NCBI GenBank assembly: GCA_017610505.1
Contig: JAFCBX010000038.1
Span: 1 to 12,115, forward strand
Source: Methanosarcinales archaeon
GTDB taxonomy: Archaea; Nanobdellota; Nanobdellia; Woesearchaeales; CG1-02-33-12
Direction: 5' to 3'
Length of the DNA: 12,115 nucleotides
The notes below the pieces were generated by a model that was not told where the DNA came from, searched no databases, and was given only the letters and a program-made list of their open reading frames with translations. A program made the position numbers and the translations under genes. Positions 1 through 6,164 of this stretch are shown here, one piece after another; within the stretch, counting starts at the first letter, position 1, and every line of letters starts with the position of its first letter.

Positions 1-27
1 TTCTTAAAGATTGGGGGTGATTAAAAA

Positions 28-60
28 ATGAAGGCAAAGAAAACAACACCTAAACGGTGA
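28..60 (+). CDS. Possible 10-residue micro-ORF with a strong Shine-Dalgarno
   Basis: An ATG at 28 opens ten codons (MKAKKTTPKR) ending in TGA at 58-60, three bases before the stop of convergent ftsZ. Upstream, GGGGGTGAT (14-22) is close to the archaeal Shine-Dalgarno consensus GGAGGTGAT and lies 5 bases before the ATG, better than for many real genes here. The peptide is very basic (five Lys/Arg of ten) and I recognise no family. An in-frame TAA at 22-24 shows it is not the tail of a longer frame; that TAA could instead end an upstream gene outside the window. It may be a real micropeptide, a regulatory ORF, or chance. Confidence 0.3.
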   Translation: MKAKKTTPKR

Positions 61-63
61 TCA

Positions 64-1053
64 TCATTGCACTATCTCAATGCCAAGCTCATCATTGATT
101 TCCTGCATCTCAACGCTTGCTTCTTGCTCTCGTGCCTTCCCAAGTATCCATGGAGATTTAACACCAGTCATAATTGTCATTACAGTAAGTTTTCCCTTTA
201 GATCCTCGCTTATTCTTGCTCCCCATATAACATTTGCATCCTGGTCCATTGATTCTGTTACAAGCTCTCCAACACGTGTTACTTCATCGAGAGTCATATC
301 AGGACCACCAGCTATATGGATTAATGCACCTGTAGCTCCCTTGTAGCTTATGTCTAATAAAGGATTGCTTAGTGCGCCATGCACTGCTTCTTCAACCCTG
401 TTGTTTGTGCCAGAAGATCCAACACCAATTGCTGCAACATCTCCATTTGTCATGATTGCCTTTACATCTGCATAGTCAAGGTTAACAAGTGAAGGAACAG
501 CTATCTCAACCAATCTGTTATTATCAATAACTATTACAGTATCTGTTACTTCTCTTAATTGCTGCAAGCCAAATTCTGCTTTGTCAACTCTTGCTCTTTC
601 TATCTTAAATGGCATTGTGACTGTACCTATTACAATGGAACCTAATTCCTTAGCAACCTTTGCAATTACTGGTGCAGAACCTGTTCCTGTTCCTCCACCC
701 ATTCCTGCACAAATAAAAGCCATATCAACACCTTTAAGGGAGTCTTTTACATCTTGAATGGATTCTCTTGCTGCCTCTGCTCCTTTCTCAGGATAGCCGC
801 CACATCCAAGCCCTTTTGTAATATCTTTGCCCATCAGGATTTTTCTGTCTGCTTCTGAAATATCAAGGTGCTGCTGGTCTGTGTTGGCTGCTATTATTTC
901 AGCCCCCTTAATGCCTTTTCTGTAGAGCCATGATACCATATTATTGCCTGCTCCGCCAGAGCCAAACACTTTTATGTTTGCCTGTTTTACTTCTACTCCC
1001 TGAAATTCGTTTTTTGCCTTGTTTTTTAATGCATTTTCTACGATAAAATCCAT
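64..1053 (-). CDS. ftsZ: Cell division GTPase FtsZ (FtsZ2-like) missing the H6-H7 core helix region
   Basis: This is a tubulin-superfamily GTPase that would polymerise into the archaeal division ring. The N-terminal GTP-binding domain is clear: GSGGAGNN (31-38) is the T1 loop, NTDQQHL (57-63) follows, and GGGTGTGSAP (119-128) is the tubulin signature T4 loop. FKIERAR (149-155), DNNRLVE (177-183) and the C-terminal half with GATGALIH (239-246) and ANVIWGAR (273-280) resemble archaeal FtsZ2 more than FtsZ1. The T7 loop NLDYAD (191-196) keeps both catalytic acidic residues. The anomaly is between 183 and 191: family members have about 30 more residues here, covering helix H6 and the central helix H7, and this protein has only a few, giving 329 residues against a usual 360-400. 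The C-terminal tail ends DELGIEIVQ and could be a partner-binding peptide (inference). The ATG at 1053 is preceded by GGGGG at 1064-1068. Confidence 0.93.
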   Translation of the reverse strand: MDFIVENALKNKAKNEFQGVEVKQANIKVFGSGGAGNNMVSWLYRKGIKGAEIIAANTDQQHLDISEADRKILMGKDITKGLGCGGYPEKGAEAARESIQDVKDSLKGVDMAFICAGMGGGTGTGSAPVIAKVAKELGSIVIGTVTMPFKIERARVDKAEFGLQQLREVTDTVIVIDNNRLVEIAVPSLVNLDYADVKAIMTNGDVAAIGVGSSGTNNRVEEAVHGALSNPLLDISYKGATGALIHIAGGPDMTLDEVTRVGELVTESMDQDANVIWGARISEDLKGKLTVMTIMTGVKSPWILGKAREQEASVEMQEINDELGIEIVQ

Positions 1054-1090
1054 TTTTCCAAAACCCCCTTTTTATTTTTTTTATGTACCT

Positions 1091-1120
1091 CTATAAAAAC
1101 ATGTTCTGCAATATAAATAT
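1091..1120 (-). promoter_or_regulatory. Candidate TATA boxes for ftsZ
   Basis: Read on the minus strand, 1091-1099 gives TTTTTATAG and 1111-1120 gives ATATTTATAT. The first would place the start site near 1069, leaving a 16-base leader that just contains the GGGGG ribosome-binding site; the second gives a leader of about 36 bases. I cannot tell which is used. Confidence 0.4.
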
Positions 1121-1175
1121 TCTAATACCATAATATTTATATCATAGCTCTGCTTTTACTTTCTTAGAAAAAGTT

Positions 1176-1282
1176 TAGTTAGTTGCGCCAAAAACTGATT
1201 AAATAAAATTTAGGTTTTGAAACTCAGTAAAACTTGATTAAAAGAATAGTTAGTTATTAACTTGCGCCAACAAGTTTAGTTA
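1176..1282. repeat. Repeated TTGCGCCAA motif with inverted arms between ftsZ and dph5
   Basis: The 350-base gap between divergent ftsZ and dph5 is very AT-rich apart from two exact copies of TTGCGCCAA (1183-1191 and 1262-1270), 79 bases apart. Both follow the direct repeat TAGTTAGTT (1176-1184, overlapping the first copy, and 1248-1256). The second copy lies in an inverted repeat, AACTTG (1259-1264) and CAAGTT (1271-1276), around CGCCAA. This looks like a regulator binding site that could control either flanking gene. I see no other gene in the gap: reading frames on both strands are short and lack ribosome-binding sites. Confidence 0.45.
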
Positions 1283-1380
1283 TATTTATATTAATAAACT
1301 AACTTATATATAAATACTTCTACTCTAATAAATATATTTTCTAAAAGCTATGCTTTATTTCTCTTGGAAAATTAAAAAGG

Positions 1381-1389
1381 TATTTATAG
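1381..1389 (+). promoter_or_regulatory. TATA box of dph5
   Basis: TATTTATAG is centred near 1385, about 26 bases before the second of two in-frame ATGs (1411). This favours a leaderless or nearly leaderless mRNA starting at 1411. Confidence 0.5.
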
Positions 1390-1410
1390 TGCTTTGGGTT
1401 CTTTATGTTT

Positions 1411-2181
1411 ATGGCATTATACTTTATTGGGTTAGGACTTTACGACGAGAAAGATATATCATTGAGGGGTTTGGAAGCCATTAAAAAATGCAATGTTATT
1501 TATCTGGAAGATTATACAAGTGTCTTATCATGCGGTGTAAATAAACTTGAAGAATTTTATGGAAAAAAGATAATTTTGTCGTCACGTGAGCTGGTTGAAA
1601 ATAAAGCTGAAGATACTATATTAAAAGACGCTCTTGAAAAAGATGTTGCTTTTCTTGTTGTAGGAGATCCAATGTCTGCAACAACACATATTGATTTAAG
1701 GTTAAGGGCTGAGAAAGCAGGCATTAAATGCTTTGTTATACATAATGCTTCTGTATTTTCTGCTATGGGTATTACTGGACTGCAGCTTTACAAGTTTGGA
1801 AAAACAACAAGCATTCCTTTTCCAGAAGATAAATGGCATCCTGAAACACCTTATGAGGTAATAAAAGATAATATGAAGAATGGGCTTCATACCTTAATAT
1901 TACTTGATTTAAGACCTGATGAAAAGAAATTCATGACTGTTAATCAAGCAATTGAATATCTGCTAAGTGTAGAGGAGAAAAGAAAAGAAAAAGTGTTTTC
2001 TAAGGGCTTATTTTGCGTTGGATGTGCAAGACTTGGCTCATTAAAACCATGCATTAAAGCTGGAAATGCCGAAGATCTGCTGAAAGAGGATTTTGGAAAG
2101 CCTATGCACTGCCTGATTGTTCCAGGAAAGCTTCATTTTGCAGAGGAAGAAGCATTGGAACTATTTAAAATTCATAAATGA
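1411..2181 (+). CDS. dphB: Diphthine synthase Dph5
   Basis: This S-adenosylmethionine-dependent methyltransferase methylates the 3-amino-3-carboxypropyl group on a histidine of elongation factor 2, the second step of diphthamide synthesis. It belongs to the tetrapyrrole (corrin/porphyrin) methyltransferase fold. Visible family blocks are the opening LYFIGLGLYDEKDISLRG, the YLEDYTS segment, the VVGDPMSATTH SAM-binding loop about 90 residues in, HNASVFSAMG, LILLDLRPDEKKFMTV, and the C-terminal GCARLGSLKP and PGKLHFAEEEALE. At 256 residues it is the usual archaeal length. ATGs at 1405 and 1411 are both possible; I chose 1411 because family members begin almost directly with LYFIGLG and because of the TATA spacing. 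It stands alone on its strand, and no other diphthamide gene is visible. Confidence 0.95.
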   Translation: MALYFIGLGLYDEKDISLRGLEAIKKCNVIYLEDYTSVLSCGVNKLEEFYGKKIILSSRELVENKAEDTILKDALEKDVAFLVVGDPMSATTHIDLRLRAEKAGIKCFVIHNASVFSAMGITGLQLYKFGKTTSIPFPEDKWHPETPYEVIKDNMKNGLHTLILLDLRPDEKKFMTVNQAIEYLLSVEEKRKEKVFSKGLFCVGCARLGSLKPCIKAGNAEDLLKEDFGKPMHCLIVPGKLHFAEEEALELFKIHK

Positions 2182-2217
2182 AACATTGTTTCAAAAATGA
2201 AAACATTTATATATTTC
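2180..2217 (+). promoter_or_regulatory. Promoter and candidate operator of the winged-helix gene at 2236
   Basis: ATTTATATATTT (2205-2216) is a strong TATA box centred about 26 bases before the ATG at 2236, so the mRNA is probably leaderless. GAAACATTGTTTC (2180-2192), a perfect inverted repeat of 6-base arms around one base, overlaps the dph5 stop codon and sits just upstream of the TATA box, where a regulator could block or recruit transcription factors. Autoregulation is an inference. Confidence 0.5.
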
Positions 2218-2235
2218 TTGTTATTTTTAATTTAA

Positions 2236-2772
2236 ATGCCTGATATTGATATTCTAAAGCAGTTGTTTGACAAGAAGATCCTTAGGATAATTGATGTGTT
2301 TCTGCAAAATAAAGATAAGCAATTTTATCTCAGGGAGTTAGGCAGAGCTGCTAATGTAAGCCCTGCAACAACCTACAGGATTCTTGGAAAGCTTGTGAAA
2401 GCAGGAATAACTGAGGAAATAAAAATATCAAAGTTCAAGGTTTATAAAATCATAATAAATGAAAAAACCAGGGGATTATCAAAGCTACTAAAAGAAGAGG
2501 TAAACCCATTGGAAATATTCGTGGAAAAAGCAAAAGAGATGGAAGGTATTGATTCAATAATACTTCATGGGAAAAAAACAAGTAAAAGTGCTAATATCTT
2601 AATTATTGGAAATGATAATGTGTCAAAAAAAGTTGATGAAATATGCAAGGAGTTAAAGCAGAAGCATAATTTTAATATAGACTTTCTTATACTTTCTGAC
2701 CTGCAGTTCAGGCAGATGACCAAGCTCGGAGTTTACTCTGGAGAGAAAAAAGTTCTTTGGAAGAGAAAGTGA
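2236..2772 (+). CDS. Winged-helix protein with a degenerate nucleotidyltransferase-like domain
   Basis: Residues about 10-75 form a winged helix-turn-helix: FDKKILRIIDVFL, then FYLRELGRAANVSPATTYRI as the helix-turn-helix, then a basic wing (EIKISKFKVYKI). Residues about 100-178 look like a small nucleotidyltransferase fold of the MNT/polymerase-beta type, but where active members have a GS motif followed by an acidic pair, this one reads ILHGKKTSKSANILIIGND, so the metal-binding aspartates are absent and catalysis is unlikely. The later FNIDFLIL strand fits the fold. A role as a transcription regulator with a ligand-sensing or dimerising C-terminus is inferred. It is monocistronic, with its own TATA box and a terminator-like hairpin at its end. 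I do not recognise a named gene. Confidence 0.7.
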   Translation: MPDIDILKQLFDKKILRIIDVFLQNKDKQFYLRELGRAANVSPATTYRILGKLVKAGITEEIKISKFKVYKIIINEKTRGLSKLLKEEVNPLEIFVEKAKEMEGIDSIILHGKKTSKSANILIIGNDNVSKKVDEICKELKQKHNFNIDFLILSDLQFRQMTKLGVYSGEKKVLWKRK

Positions 2773-2791
2773 TTCCTAAGGAATTTTTTTT
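2772..2791 (+). terminator. Short hairpin plus T-run after the winged-helix gene
   Basis: Directly at the stop codon, ATTCC (2772-2776) and GGAAT (2780-2784) pair around a 3-base loop, followed by eight Ts (2784-2791). T-rich tracts alone can terminate archaeal polymerase; the hairpin may be incidental. Confidence 0.5.
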
Positions 2792-2826
2792 AATTTTATT
2801 ATAACTACTTTATAGAAATAGTAAAA

Positions 2827-2840
2827 CTTTATATATAAAT
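2827..2840 (+). promoter_or_regulatory. TATA box of the cysteine-rich protein gene
   Basis: CTTTATATATAAAT predicts a transcription start near 2860, about 14 bases before the ATG at 2874. The leader has only a weak Shine-Dalgarno (AGGG just upstream). Confidence 0.5.
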
Positions 2841-2873
2841 TAATAAATCATCCTACTATAGGGTATAATAAAA

Positions 2874-3293
2874 ATGTGGAATTTTTCAAGCAAAGAAAAA
2901 ACTATCTTTGGCTTTTCAATAGTATTATGTTTATCTTTAGTGATTCTGATATATTTATCACCTGGAATTTCTGCTGATTGTAGACCTGATTGCAGTAAAA
3001 CAACTGATGAGGTTCCAATGTGCCATGCTGATTGTGATGGTAATAATGGCTGTAACTTTGCTGATGGACGCACAAAAGAAGTATGCACAGATGTGGGTTC
3101 TTTCCTGAATACTTCTGTAGGCAATATTCAATCATATGATGATGCCAATAAGGTTATATGTTGCAAGGGCTCTCCTTATGCCAATAGAAAGGCTGAAGTT
3201 GGTATTCCAGGTGCAAAAAATGTTGCTAGAGTTACAAGAATCGTTTTTTGGAGAGGTAAGTTTGTAAAGCTAGTGGTCAATACGTTTAACTAA
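2874..3293 (+). CDS. Small membrane-anchored or secreted cysteine-rich protein
   Basis: I recognise no named family. Residues 1-10 are short and charged, and residues 11-29 form a hydrophobic segment (IFGFSIVLCLSLVILIYLS) ending near GISA, which reads as a signal peptide or N-terminal anchor. The exported part has eight cysteines (36, 40, 50, 54, 60, 71, 96, 97), six packed within residues 36-71 and a CC pair at 96-97. That fits a disulfide-stabilised extracellular domain or metal binding. The mature N-terminal half is acidic with several Asn/Asp, while the tail (ARVTRIVFWRGKFVKLVV) is basic and hydrophobic, perhaps a membrane or partner contact. It has its own promoter and sits between two regulator genes. 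A cell-surface role is an inference. Confidence 0.65.
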   Translation: MWNFSSKEKTIFGFSIVLCLSLVILIYLSPGISADCRPDCSKTTDEVPMCHADCDGNNGCNFADGRTKEVCTDVGSFLNTSVGNIQSYDDANKVICCKGSPYANRKAEVGIPGAKNVARVTRIVFWRGKFVKLVVNTFN

Positions 3294-3330
3294 AAAAGAA
3301 AGGCTGATTTTTATTAATGAATTTTATTGT

Positions 3331-3350
3331 GTTGGCTTTCAGAAAGCAAC
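3331..3350. repeat. Inverted repeat downstream of the cysteine-rich gene
   Basis: GTTG-G-CTTTC-A-GAAAG-CAAC forms a near-perfect stem of nine pairs with one bulged G. No T-run follows on the plus strand, so it is not a convincing terminator; it could be a protein-binding site for the regulator gene downstream. Confidence 0.35.
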
Positions 3351-3382
3351 TTCAAGCAAAACAAATTGTAAATAGAAAATTT

Positions 3383-3472
3383 CTATTATAATAGGTATTA
3401 TAAAATAACTATTTAAAAATATAAATGTTTAAATATAGTTATGGAAATACTATTTATAGTAGTATTTGGGGG
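3383..3472 (+). promoter_or_regulatory. Promoter, two palindromes and Shine-Dalgarno of the small regulator
   Basis: CTATTATAATAG (3383-3394) is a perfect 12-base palindrome. AATACTA (3446-3452) and TAGTATT (3460-3466) are perfect 7-base arms around TTTATAG. A TATA-like TTTAAATATA lies at 3429-3438, predicting a start near 3459, and GGGGG at 3468-3472 is 8 bases before the ATG at 3481. The second inverted repeat covers the predicted start site, so a bound regulator would block transcription; autorepression is inferred. Confidence 0.45.
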
Positions 3473-3480
3473 TTTTAATA

Positions 3481-3750
3481 ATGCAGAACAAAGATATATT
3501 TAATGTATTCTTCAGAGTGAAGCCTGCAATGATGCTAGTTGAGCTTAAAAACGCAAAAAATGAGATTTATGCTTCCTCTCTGGCAAAAAATATTGACTGT
3601 ACTTATTCCCATGTTGTCAAGATACTGCAGGAAATGCAAAAAGCAGGGCTTATAAACTTTGACAAGCAGGGAAGACTAAAGCTCTTAACATTAACAAAGA
3701 AAGGCATTGAAGTAGCAGATCATATAGAAAGAATAAAGAATCTCTTGTAA
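3481..3750 (+). CDS. Small winged helix-turn-helix transcription regulator (MarR-like)
   Basis: This 89-residue protein is almost entirely one winged-helix domain. After a short N-terminal helix (IFNVFFRVKPAMMLVELKN) comes the helix-turn-helix IYASSLAKNIDCTYSHVVKI, then a recognition/dimer helix LQEMQKAGLINF and a wing (DKQGRLKLLTLTKKG), ending in a helix. The layout matches MarR/ArsR-like single-domain archaeal regulators; no effector domain or metal-binding cysteine cluster is seen. A TTG at 3466 would add five residues, but that would put the GGGGG ribosome-binding site inside the gene, so I prefer the ATG at 3481. Inverted repeats at its promoter suggest autoregulation; its other targets are unknown. 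Confidence 0.75.
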   Translation: MQNKDIFNVFFRVKPAMMLVELKNAKNEIYASSLAKNIDCTYSHVVKILQEMQKAGLINFDKQGRLKLLTLTKKGIEVADHIERIKNLL

Positions 3751-3790
3751 TTCTTTTCAGTAAAGTTTAAATATTAGTTATAATATCTTT

Positions 3791-3820
3791 TATAATGCTA
3801 TTAAAAAACTATTTTTAATA
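3791..3820 (+). promoter_or_regulatory. AT-rich inverted repeat upstream of the HTH/S-layer-like gene
   Basis: TATTAAAAA and TTTTTAATA (3799-3807 and 3812-3820) are perfect 9-base arms around a 4-base spacer, ending four bases before the ATG at 3825. A TATA-like TTTTATAATG just upstream would give a leaderless start. Low complexity makes a chance inverted repeat possible. Confidence 0.3.
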
Positions 3821-3824
3821 TAAA

Positions 3825-4742
3825 ATGTTTGTAATAAAAAAAGAAAAAAACCAGATATTATCACTGCCTGCAAAAGATATAACTGCAAAGGATGCAAAAA
3901 ACTTCAGTTCTGACCTAGCACTGAAGATTCTTAAGTTATTAATAAAAAAGCCAATGTATCCAATAGAAATTGCAAAAGAGCTTAAAGTACATGAGCAAAA
4001 AATATACTATCACGTAAAAAACCTTGAAAAATCAGGGATAATAAAGATTAACAAAAAAGAAATAAAGCAAGGTGCTGTTGCAAAATATTATTCTCTGGAC
4101 AAGCCGGCTTTTGTAATAAGGCTAAAGGAATTTGAGGAAACGCAGAAAATAATGCCAAAAAGCAGCTCAGAATTCTTAGAGCCTTTTATAAAAAATGGAG
4201 AACTTGACGCAATGATTATAGTGGGTTCTCCTGATCCTCATGGACCGGAAAAAGCCAGGTCGAGAGATGGCTATTATGGCATTGACCTTGCATTATTTCT
4301 TGGAACATTCCTCAACTATGTTCCAGACCTAAATGTAAGACTGGATACAGAAGTAAGGCAGGAAGAGCTTAAAAACAACCTCATACTGCTAGGCGGTCCT
4401 GTTGTAAACAACATAACCAAAAAAATTAATGAAAAAATGCCAATATTCTTTGACAAAAACAATCATTGGGCTATAAAATCAAATATCTCAAAGAATGTTT
4501 ATCCAACAGATGAAACAGGGCTTATAGCCAGCTTCAAGAATCCATTTAATAAAGAAAAAAGCATACTGCTTGTTGCTGGAAAAAGGTACTCAGGAACAAG
4601 GGCTGCAATAATAGCCTTCCTGAAATATTTCAAAGAAATATCAAAGGGCAATATCCATAACGACAAAATAAAGGCAAGGGTTGTTGAAGGCGTAGATCTT
4701 AACTCTGATGGAATCATTGATGATATTGAATTCAGGGAGTAA
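3825..4742 (+). CDS. Winged-helix (ArsR-like) domain fused to an S-layer-like C-terminal domain
   Basis: Residues 33-90 are an ArsR-like winged helix (LALKILKLLIKKPMYPIEIA, KELKVHEQKIYYHVKNLEKS, then the wing). Residues about 115-305 resemble a domain from archaeal S-layer and surface proteins: MIIVGSPDPHG (130-140), the GIDLALFLG block, a LILLGGPVVN strand-turn (186-195), and LLVAGKRYSGTRAAIIAFLK (248-267). The end carries DLNSDGIIDD (291-300), an EF-hand/dockerin-like calcium loop. There is no signal peptide or membrane segment, so this copy should stay in the cytoplasm next to DNA, an odd setting for a surface-type fold. A sensor or regulator of envelope genes is a guess. The 3' end overlaps the convergent DHH gene by 11 bases. 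The S-layer resemblance is from memory. Confidence 0.7.
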   Translation: MFVIKKEKNQILSLPAKDITAKDAKNFSSDLALKILKLLIKKPMYPIEIAKELKVHEQKIYYHVKNLEKSGIIKINKKEIKQGAVAKYYSLDKPAFVIRLKEFEETQKIMPKSSSEFLEPFIKNGELDAMIIVGSPDPHGPEKARSRDGYYGIDLALFLGTFLNYVPDLNVRLDTEVRQEELKNNLILLGGPVVNNITKKINEKMPIFFDKNNHWAIKSNISKNVYPTDETGLIASFKNPFNKEKSILLVAGKRYSGTRAAIIAFLKYFKEISKGNIHNDKIKARVVEGVDLNSDGIIDDIEFRE

Positions 4743-6162
4743 GCTTAACAATCTCCTGCTGAAACTTAGAAAAACTATTTTCTGCTTCCTTAATAAACTC
4801 TTGCTCTCTTTCTGTAGGTATTACTGCTCCTGCTGCGCTTAAATGACCACCTGCTTCGCCGTCAACCTTCTCAGCAATATTTGAGATGATTTTAAACAGG
4901 TCAGCATCTGCCTTTCGGTCAGATATTCTCAGGCTTACTTTTGTCTTTTTATTTAACAATCGAGCCATTGACATTACAAGCGTAATTTTATCAAAACCAT
5001 TTGAAGATGAAATAATGGAGGCAAGGGTTCCGATCATTGTTGCCATTACATTATCCTTAGCATTTATTATAAGCATGCCCTTTTTCTTAATTATATCCTC
5101 AGAATCCTTATTCTCTTCATACCATTTCATTGTCTTAACAATCTCTCTTTTATACTTCGAAAGATTAGTTATTGCTTTCTTCTTTATTTTTTCATCATTT
5201 AAGCAGGCACCTATGCCTAAAGACGCTTTGTTAAGCCTCCCGCAGGCATTCAGCAGTGTGGAAAACTCTTTTGCATCCCTTAGAGGAGATTCTTTTTCTT
5301 CATCACATAGAATATAAACATTACCAAAAATATCCTCTGGCTTTTCCTCATTAAGCCTTTTCATTATAATGCCGGCAGATAGTTTTTTAATTTCGTCCTT
5401 TGTAAGGTTAACAAGCTTTTTCCACTGATTTCCCTGTTTTGGGTTTATGCCTAACTGCTGCAAAAACTGTATTGCATTGCTTTCAGAGCCTGTCACACCA
5501 GGTATATAAGTGTCTGTGCTGTACTGCAACAGCCTGTATAATGGTTTTGTCTGTGCCCCAAAAACCCTTAATCCCTTAATTGTCTTTATTTTTCCTTTTG
5601 CCTTTGCTGTCTCGAGAATCTCATTATTAAGCCTTGAAAAACCATCATTTTCCTGTACATCACCTATTGCACCAATGATGGCAATATGAGCCATATCTTC
5701 ATTTTTCCTGTTAAGGTATTTTGCAAAGAAGTAAACAACCCCTGCTCCTGAAATTTCCCGGGTTCCATCAATTCCAAATAAATGCGGATTAATATGAACA
5801 ATGCTATCATCAATATCAACATCCTCTGGATCGTGGTGGTCAAGAATAAAAACCTTCTTTCCAGCAAGCAAACTCCTTATGTCATTTAGTTTTCCAGATC
5901 CAATATCAGTAAAGAAAAAACAGCTGTAATTCTCCTCTGAGATTTCTGATATAATCTTGCGATTCAGCTGCTGGACAATGGAAACAGAGTATTTTCTGTT
6001 TTCAAGATTCAATGCATTAATCAGTATAGAACAGGCACTAATGCCGTCAGAGTCAAGGTGAGAGACAATTCTTACTTTTTCTTTTTTGTCTATTTTCCTG
6101 AACCTTTCAGCTGCCTGCTTTATAGACTCTTTAAATCTTTCATAGTTATCCAATTTTATCAC
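4732..6162 (-). CDS. DHH-family phosphoesterase, archaeal RecJ-like/GAN nuclease
   Basis: This is a manganese-dependent DHH/DHHA1 nuclease of the archaeal RecJ/GAN type, which associates with the GINS complex of the replisome in other archaea and trims single-stranded ends. The DHH core is intact: SHLDSDG (34-40), the motif II aspartate in TDIGSG (85-90), DHH at 108-110, and GAIGDVQ (164-170). The DHHA1 domain holds the GGHLSAAGAV motif (438-447). At 476 residues it matches the archaeal family. Translation starts with GTG at 6162, two bases after the rps15 stop, with no separate Shine-Dalgarno, so it is probably coupled to rps15; this pairing is a conserved archaeal arrangement. A DHH enzyme with another small phosphoester substrate is the alternative, made unlikely by the neighbour and length. 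Confidence 0.88.
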   Translation of the reverse strand: MIKLDNYERFKESIKQAAERFRKIDKKEKVRIVSHLDSDGISACSILINALNLENRKYSVSIVQQLNRKIISEISEENYSCFFFTDIGSGKLNDIRSLLAGKKVFILDHHDPEDVDIDDSIVHINPHLFGIDGTREISGAGVVYFFAKYLNRKNEDMAHIAIIGAIGDVQENDGFSRLNNEILETAKAKGKIKTIKGLRVFGAQTKPLYRLLQYSTDTYIPGVTGSESNAIQFLQQLGINPKQGNQWKKLVNLTKDEIKKLSAGIIMKRLNEEKPEDIFGNVYILCDEEKESPLRDAKEFSTLLNACGRLNKASLGIGACLNDEKIKKKAITNLSKYKREIVKTMKWYEENKDSEDIIKKKGMLIINAKDNVMATMIGTLASIISSSNGFDKITLVMSMARLLNKKTKVSLRISDRKADADLFKIISNIAEKVDGEAGGHLSAAGAVIPTEREQEFIKEAENSFSKFQQEIVKLTP

Positions 6163-6164
6163 AA

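Noticed and set aside
3317..3391. A 24-codon ORF (MNFIVLAFRK...) after the cysteine-rich gene
   Set aside because: No Shine-Dalgarno, no TATA box at a suitable distance, and the coding stretch overlaps inverted repeats of the next promoter.
3466..3480. A TTG start adding five residues to the small winged-helix protein
   Set aside because: It would place the GGGGG Shine-Dalgarno inside the gene; the ATG at 3481 has correct spacing.
4886..5317. A 143-residue plus-strand ORF within the DHH nuclease gene
   Set aside because: It is antisense to a well-supported conserved gene and its composition is that of a reverse-frame shadow.
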